The notes under the pieces: model-generated
What the model saw: only the letters and a program-made list of their open reading frames with translations
What the model was told of the DNA's origin: nothing
Databases searched by the model: none
Assembly: GCA_021325575.1 (NCBI GenBank)
Contig: JAJPGW010000010.1
Coordinates: 248,001 to 312,000 of the forward strand
Length of the DNA stretch: 64,000 bases
Source: Gammaproteobacteria bacterium
Lineage (GTDB): Bacteria; Pseudomonadota; Gammaproteobacteria; DSM-16500
Direction: 5' to 3'
Program-made: the position numbers and the translations under genes
In this document: in pieces, positions 58,933 to 64,000 of the stretch
How the letters are laid out: every line of letters starts with the position of its first letter
Numbering within the stretch: position 1 is the first letter of the stretch

Positions 58933-60539
58933 TTAATGGTGAATTTCAGGGGCCGTCTCAAACGTATGATACGGAGGCGGCGAGGACAGCGTCCATTCGA
59001 GCCCTTTTGCACCTTCCCAAACGCGTGGTACGGCTGTGCGGGGACTTTTTCCAAAACAAGATTTCAACACAATGTAGAGGAAAATTAATTGAGCGAATCC
59101 AAAAATAAAAGAACCGACCGTGCAGATCTGATTAAAGTCAGTATATTGCAACGGATAATCTGGAATACGTCGCGGCATTCCAGCTAAACCTAAAAAGTGC
59201 ATAGGGAAAAATGTCACATTCATGCCGATGACGGAAAGCCAGAAATGCCATTTGCCCAACGTTTCGCTATACATATGCCCAGTCCATTTCGGTAACCAGA
59301 AATAAACGGCTGCAATAATGGTAAATAACGAACCGGAAACTAGTACATAATGGAAATGGGCCACAACAAAATAACTGTCACGATATTGATAATCCGCAGG
59401 CACCAATGCCAACATTAATCCTGAAAAACCACCAATGGTAAACATCACCAAAAATCCAAGCGCAAATAGCATCGGTGTTTCGAATGAAATCGAACCTTTG
59501 AACAACGTTGCAACCCAGTTAAAAATTTTAATACCGGTTGGTACTGCAATTAACATCGTCGCATACATGAAAAAGAGTTGCGCGCCAATCGGTGCACCAG
59601 TTGTAAACATGTGATGCATCCAAACGATAAAGCCTAAGAAAGCAATAATAATCGTTGCAAACACCATGAAGCGATAACCAAATAACGGTTTCCGAGCAAA
59701 GGCTGGAATGATTTCAGAAATCACACCAAATCCCGGCAGAATTAAAATGTAAACTTCCGGATGCCCGAAAAACAGAAAATATGCTGAAACAAAATCGGAT
59801 CGCCACCGCCCGCTGCATTAAAAAAACTGGTATGAAAATGTCGGTCCATGAGCATCATGGTGACGCAACCTGCCAGTACTGGCATGACAGCCAACAATAA
59901 AAATGCGGTAACAAGCCAACTCCAAACAAACAATGGCATTTTAAACCAAGTCATGCCCGGCGCGCGCATATTGAAAATCGTCACCACAATATTCAGCGCC
60001 GCCATGATGGATGATGCCCCCATCATGTGAATTGAAAAAATAAAAAAGTCAGTGCTAGGCGGACCATAGGTCGTTGATAACGGCGCATAGAACGTCCAAC
60101 CGAAACTAGGCGCCGGCCCGCTCATGAACATCGTGCTAAACAACATCGAAAACGCAAACGGCAATAACCAAAAACTCCAGTTATTCAAACGCGGCAACGC
60201 CATATCAGGCGCACCAATCATCATCGGAATCATCCAGTTCGCAAGTCCCGCCATTGCAGGCATGATGACACCGAACACCATGATTAAGCCGTGCATGGTG
60301 GTCATTTGATTAAAAAATTCAGGATCCAAAAGCACTTTGCCCGGTTCAAAGAGTTCGATACGGATTAATAGCGCCATTGCGCCGCCAATAAACAACATGA
60401 TCATGCTAAAAAATAAATAGAGCGTGCCAATGTCTTTATGATTGGTGGTGAATAACCAGCGTTTAATCCCTGATTCGGGACCGTGATGGTCATGATGATC
60501 GTGATCATCGGGATGGTGCGCAGTAATCGCTTCGCTCAT
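58933..60539 (-). pseudogene. ctaD: cytochrome c oxidase subunit I, frameshifted
   Basis: Catalytic heme-copper subunit of the aa3 oxidase, split here into two frames: 59742-60539 (265 residues, through [12 protein letters not shown]) and 58933-59724 (from [12 protein letters not shown]). The first frame reads [10 protein letters not shown] and stops where [11 protein letters not shown] is expected; the second frame encodes the expected residues. One base (a G in the TGG tryptophan codon, minus strand, next to 59773) is missing. Adding it restores a full subunit of about 535 residues. Other heme and proton-channel motifs are intact ([45 protein letters not shown]). The cause may be a sequencing error or a real lesion. 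Confidence 0.9.
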
Positions 60540-60569
60540 AAGAATTTTACTCCACTCTTATTTGATGTT

Positions 60570-61718
60570 TTATCTTCCGGCATGACGACTTTTTTCAACA
60601 TCCTGCGGTTGGACCACCACAGTATATTGACGATTTTCAATCATACGATCATTGCCCCAGGCATTGCGGGTATAAGTAATAATCGCGGCCAAGGTTCTGT
60701 TATCCAATTGATCACCGAACGCTTGCATTGCAGTTCCGGGAACGCCTGACAACACAAAGCCAATATTAGCGGTCGCAGGGCCTGTGACAATTCGGCTTCT
60801 TTTTAATGGTGGGAATGTCGGCGGCAATCCTTCACCGGTATTTTGGTGACACATCGCGCAATTTTTTTCGTATTCGGTTTTGCCTAATTTCATTAATTCA
60901 TCGGGCGTCATGTTTTTTAACCCAGCCTGTTGTAAGGTGCCGGCTAATGCATGTTGCTCGATCACCCACTTATCAAATTCAGCTTGTGAAACGGCACGGA
61001 TCACAATAGGCATGAAAGCATGGTTCACACCGCACAATTCACCGCATTGTCCGCGATAGGTGCCAGGTGTCGTGATATAGATCCAGTTTTCATTAATATA
61101 TCCAGGAACCGCATCTTGTTTTACACCTAAAGAAGGCACCCACCAGGAGTGAATGACATCATCTGCTGTCACCAGTATTTTGACTTTGGTATTCACTGGC
61201 ACGACCATCGGTTTGTCCACTTCCAACAAAAACCATTTGTCTTTGGGAGCCAGATTATTAATTTGATTTTGATTGGTCGAAAGAATACTAAAAAAGCTAA
61301 CGCCTTGATCAAGATATTCGTATTTCCATTTCCATTGATAGCCTGTGACTTTGACGGTCAGCGCTGATTCATCTGTATTATGAATGTGCATTAACACAAT
61401 GGTCGCAGGGATGGCTAACGCAACCAGAATTAAAAACGGAATGGTCGTCCAGATAATTTCAATGCCTAAATGCTCATGAAAATGCGACGCTTTCGCGCCT
61501 TTTGATTTTCGAAATTTAACCAATGAATAAATTAAAACGCTGAATACCATGACGCCAATCACGCAGCACACCCAGAAACACGCCATGTGTAAATTATAAA
61601 TTTCGTGACTTAGCGGTGACACGCCATATGGCATGTTCCATTTTGAATCTTCAGCGTAAACAGCGCTGCCCAATAAAGAGCTCAATAAACAACCAATCCA
61701 GTGACGTATACGTAGCAT
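60570..61718 (-). CDS. ctaC: cytochrome c oxidase subunit II with fused cytochrome c domain
   Basis: Accepts electrons from cytochrome c and passes them via CuA to subunit I. 382 residues: signal peptide, two membrane helices (ACFWVCCVIGVMVFSVLIYSLV and IIWTTIPFLILVALAIPATIVLM), a cupredoxin domain with the CuA site CGELCGVNHAFM and the W-rich YQWKWKYEY, and a C-terminal cytochrome c domain (CAMCHQNTGEG) of the caa3 type. It is the first gene of the ctaC-ctaD-ctaG minus-strand operon, divergent from the tetraheme cytochrome gene. Confidence 0.96.
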   Translation of the reverse strand: MLRIRHWIGCLLSSLLGSAVYAEDSKWNMPYGVSPLSHEIYNLHMACFWVCCVIGVMVFSVLIYSLVKFRKSKGAKASHFHEHLGIEIIWTTIPFLILVALAIPATIVLMHIHNTDESALTVKVTGYQWKWKYEYLDQGVSFFSILSTNQNQINNLAPKDKWFLLEVDKPMVVPVNTKVKILVTADDVIHSWWVPSLGVKQDAVPGYINENWIYITTPGTYRGQCGELCGVNHAFMPIVIRAVSQAEFDKWVIEQHALAGTLQQAGLKNMTPDELMKLGKTEYEKNCAMCHQNTGEGLPPTFPPLKRSRIVTGPATANIGFVLSGVPGTAMQAFGDQLDNRTLAAIITYTRNAWGNDRMIENRQYTVVVQPQDVEKSRHAGR

Positions 61719-61893
61719 ATGGATCCTTACTCGTCATTTTTTATAATAAGACTGTACAAAAAAGAGGAACAATTAAAACATATTTCGAAAATAACACAAG
61801 CGGTTCGGGAAATTTTTTTATAAAAGTTGAATAATAAGCCCCTCTCGCTATAAAATGCCGCGATTCACCTGAAAGTTAAGGAATACAGAGCTC

Positions 61894-63465
61894 GTGGAAA
61901 CATTAATCCATAAGATTTTGAAACAAAAAAAACTGGGGATGACCCTGGTTGTCTTATTTATATTCGCTATCATTGCGGCTTCTTGTACTTTGCGCGGCAT
62001 TCATCGCAGTGTCCAAGAAATGGCTGATTATGCCAATGAAACGGTTACCTATTTCCCAGCCTATCCGGTGGTCAATCCCCAAGGCAAAAATGCCGAGTTA
62101 ATCAAACGCGGTGAATACCTGTCAAAAGCCGGTGACTGTATGGCCTGCCATACCAATACCGAAGAAAGAGAAAATGCAAAACCTTTCGCCGGTGGTCTCG
62201 CAATGCGTACGCCATTCGGAACCATTTATACGCCCAATATTACACCGGATAAAGAAACCGGCATCGGCAATTGGACCGAAGACCAATTTATTAAAGCCAT
62301 GCATGAAGGCATTTCTCCCCATGGGCATTATTATTATCCCGCCTTTCCTTATCTTTATTTTAATAAAGTCAGCATTGACGATTTAAAAGCGATCAAAGCC
62401 TACCTGGATGTCATTCCCGCCGTACATCAAGAAAATCGTAAAAATAGAATGGTCTTCCCATTCAACTTGCGTTTTATGCAATTAGGCTGGCGCCTGTTAT
62501 TTTTCCATTCTCATGAATTCGAAAAAGATCCTTCACAAAGCGATGCATGGAACCGCGGTGCCTATCTTGCACAAGGCCTCGGACACTGCGCGATGTGTCA
62601 TTCGCCTTCCTATCATATTTTAAGTGAAGAATATCCATTGGGCGCCCCGATGCAAAAATACAACTTAACGGGCGGCAGGGTGCAAGGATTTTTAGCGCCG
62701 AATATCACTAAAACCAATCTCAGCAGTACATCCATTGATGACATCATCAATGTCTTTACCAAAGACACCTTAATTGGTGGCGGTAAAATCGAAGGCCCGA
62801 TGTTGGAAGTGAATCATGATAGTTTGAATCATTTAACTCATGAAGATTTAGTTGCACTTGCCACTTATCTGAAAAATGTTGAAAGTATAACGCCTCCTAA
62901 ACCCAAAGGCAGTGCCGTCGGTAAAGGTATTTATGATACCTATTGTTCGGGTTGCCATGAAAGTGGTGCGGGTGGTGCGCCGAAATATGGGGACTCCTTA
63001 AGTTGGACACCGGTCTTAAAACAAGGAATAGAACAGGTTTATACCAATGCCATACAAGGCAAAGGCGGAATGCCTGCCAAGGGAACTTGTTTGTCTTGTT
63101 CCGATGATGAAATCAAGCAAGCCGTTGATTTCATGATTTCATCCAGCAAAGGAGGTGGTGAACCATCGGTTGCGACACCCAGACCGAAACCATTGACGAT
63201 GGAAGATGGCAAACGTCTTTATGATGCAAACTGTGCGGTCTGTCATAACTCCGGTTTCAAAAATGCACCTAAACCCGGCGATATTGCCGCCTGGAAACCG
63301 ATTGTTGATCAAGGGTTCTTGCAAATTTATGGCAATGTATTAACGGGACGCAACGGTCATCCTGTACGCGGTGCTTGTGCGAATTGCACAGACCAAGATA
63401 TTAAAGCCGCAACAAAATATATGTTGCAGCAAAGTGCACCGGACAAGAATTTTAATTTATGGTAG
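61894..63465 (+). CDS. membrane-anchored tetraheme cytochrome c
   Basis: A 523-residue cytochrome with an N-terminal hydrophobic helix (LGMTLVVLFIFAIIAASC) and four CxxCH motifs at residues about 82 (CMACH), 232 (CAMCH), 351 (CSGCH) and 447 (CAVCH). The first half resembles the cytochrome subunit of alcohol-dehydrogenase-type complexes (GGLAMRTPFGTIYTPNITPDKETGIG, WTEDQFIKAMHEG). The second half is two cytochrome c5-like domains, each with a later Cys pair (GTCLSCSD, GACANCTD). It begins with GTG (AAGGA 11 bases upstream). Placed beside oxidase genes, it may donate electrons to caa3; the dehydrogenase partner is not seen. Confidence 0.88.
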   Translation: METLIHKILKQKKLGMTLVVLFIFAIIAASCTLRGIHRSVQEMADYANETVTYFPAYPVVNPQGKNAELIKRGEYLSKAGDCMACHTNTEERENAKPFAGGLAMRTPFGTIYTPNITPDKETGIGNWTEDQFIKAMHEGISPHGHYYYPAFPYLYFNKVSIDDLKAIKAYLDVIPAVHQENRKNRMVFPFNLRFMQLGWRLLFFHSHEFEKDPSQSDAWNRGAYLAQGLGHCAMCHSPSYHILSEEYPLGAPMQKYNLTGGRVQGFLAPNITKTNLSSTSIDDIINVFTKDTLIGGGKIEGPMLEVNHDSLNHLTHEDLVALATYLKNVESITPPKPKGSAVGKGIYDTYCSGCHESGAGGAPKYGDSLSWTPVLKQGIEQVYTNAIQGKGGMPAKGTCLSCSDDEIKQAVDFMISSSKGGGEPSVATPRPKPLTMEDGKRLYDANCAVCHNSGFKNAPKPGDIAAWKPIVDQGFLQIYGNVLTGRNGHPVRGACANCTDQDIKAATKYMLQQSAPDKNFNLW

Positions 63466-63470
63466 CGCCC

Positions 63471-63551
63471 GTCATTGCGAAGCGCGCTTTTTTGCGCTGA
63501 AGCCATCTCTCAAAAGATTGCTTCGTCGCAAAAAACGCTCCTCGCAATGAC
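63471..63551. repeat. dispersed GTCATTGCGAG palindrome, copy 7
   Basis: Outer arms GTCATTGCGA/TCGCAATGAC; inner GAAGCCATCT/AGATTGCTTC (one mismatch). Its right half is almost identical to that of copy 6. It lies between the tetraheme cytochrome and ctaE, 21 bases before the ctaE start. Confidence 0.88.
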
Positions 63552-63572
63552 GAGTGACAGAGAGGAAAAATT

Positions 63573-64000
63573 ATGACTCATCCACCCAAAAAATATTATC
63601 TTCCATCTCCGAGCAGCTGGCCCTTCAAAGGCTCAATTGCTTTGATCTGTACCCTCGCAGGTGCTGCCAACTGGATCCACGGCGAAAGCTTCGGCCCTTA
63701 CATGGTCGCCTTTGGTATCGGTTTTTTAATTTATGTGGTCTATGGCTGGTTCGGTACCGTCATTCGCGAAAATCGCGCAGGCATTCTCGAAAATAAACAA
63801 GTCGACCGTTCGTTTCGCTGGGGCATGTGCTGGTTTATTTTTTCAGAAGTCATGTTTTTCGGCGCGTTTTTCGGCGCGCTTTTTTATGTGCGCGTGATTG
63901 CTGTGCCGCTTTTAGGCGGATTAGATGCAAGCCATGTCGTCCTTTGGCCAAGTTTCAAAGCCGTGTGGCCGCTTTTGGCAAATCCGAATCCGAATGCTTT
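63573..64000 (+). CDS. ctaE: cytochrome c oxidase subunit III, N-terminal part
   Basis: Subunit III of the aa3 oxidase; the frame is open at the right edge, so only about 142 residues are seen. ATG with AGAGGA upstream. Family marks: YLPSPSSWPFKGSIALICTLAGAANWIHG, then AGILENKQVDRSFRWGMCWFIFSEVMFFGAFFGALFYVR, the canonical subunit III segment (RxGM, E-x-M-F-F). It is on the plus strand, away from the minus-strand ctaC-ctaD-ctaG genes, and behind the tetraheme cytochrome and a dispersed palindrome. The C-terminal half lies outside the window. Confidence 0.93.
   Translation, partial: MTHPPKKYYLPSPSSWPFKGSIALICTLAGAANWIHGESFGPYMVAFGIGFLIYVVYGWFGTVIRENRAGILENKQVDRSFRWGMCWFIFSEVMFFGAFFGALFYVRVIAVPLLGGLDASHVVLWPSFKAVWPLLANPNPNA

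Noticed and set aside
59742-59790. Programmed frameshift in ctaD
   Set aside because: No clear slippery heptamer with stimulatory structure, and ctaD is not known to be frameshifted; a one-base deletion explains it better.

Overview
The window looks like chromosome of an AT-rich gammaproteobacterium of the Legionellales type (Coxiella/Legionella-like, host-associated). This rests on gene content and order: surA-lptD beside the MurNAc-recycling pair amgK/murU, mrcA divergent from a pil locus that runs into aroK-aroB, an adenosylcobalamin-dependent ribonucleotide reductase, an archaeal/eukaryal-type prolyl-tRNA synthetase, and several long unknown proteins built like secreted effectors (J domain plus repeats, kinase-like motifs, nuclear-localisation-like signal, multi-membrane protein with an acidic C-terminal block). 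The genus cannot be fixed from sequence reading alone. No tRNA, rRNA, CRISPR array, transposase or prophage was recognised.

Layout. 0-4.6 kb: end of waaA, unknown and NlpC-like proteins, a family-4 uracil-DNA glycosylase, coaD and a ferredoxin, with two copies of a long palindromic element at the 3' ends of the two plus-strand gene groups. 4.6-13.6 kb: envelope genes tolC, pdxA-surA-lptD, amgK-murU and cfa. 13.7-21.1 kb: comM, rpoH (with a CIRCE operator over its promoter), a kinase-like candidate effector, ftsY, rsmD, trpS and a 39-residue membrane protein. 21.3-27.4 kb: bPH2 and MarC proteins, a rubredoxin-reductase-like flavoprotein, ubiC-ubiA-pdxB and a J-domain repeat protein. 27.4-33.5 kb: mrcA divergent from one fused PilM-PilN-PilQ reading frame, then aroK-aroB. 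33.5-46.6 kb: Ala/Thr-rich lipoprotein, porin/secreted protein/exported amidase operon, hemE, a hydrolase, class II RNR, a large membrane protein, a toxin-antitoxin pair, aldolase, proS and bcp. 46.7-54.4 kb: glycine-zipper lipoprotein, rlmJ, murI, vapBC, a DUF3750 protein, ppsA, two exported unknowns and a small cytochrome c. 54.4-64 kb: a cytochrome aa3 oxidase locus (sco1, ctaB, ctaA, a SCO-like protein, surf1, ctaG, ctaD, ctaC), then a tetraheme cytochrome and ctaE on the opposite strand.

How the genes work together. waaA, lptD and surA serve LPS synthesis and outer-membrane assembly; mrcA, murI, amgK and murU serve peptidoglycan. aroK, aroB, ubiC and ubiA feed chorismate into ubiquinone. 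pdxA and pdxB belong to the DXP-dependent vitamin B6 route. hemE, ctaA and ctaB supply heme for the oxidase, whose subunit I gene carries a one-base deletion in the active-site region.

Most notable: (1) a roughly 135-bp palindrome, two copies, with covarying arms and two apical hairpins whose loops resemble CsrA sites; (2) a PilM-PilN-PilQ fusion replacing a whole pil operon; (3) CIRCE control of rpoH; (4) the ctaD frameshift and a displaced ctaE, with dispersed GTCATTGCGAG palindromes at both junctions; (5) several candidate effectors. Seven copies of that second palindrome family occupy intergenic gaps.
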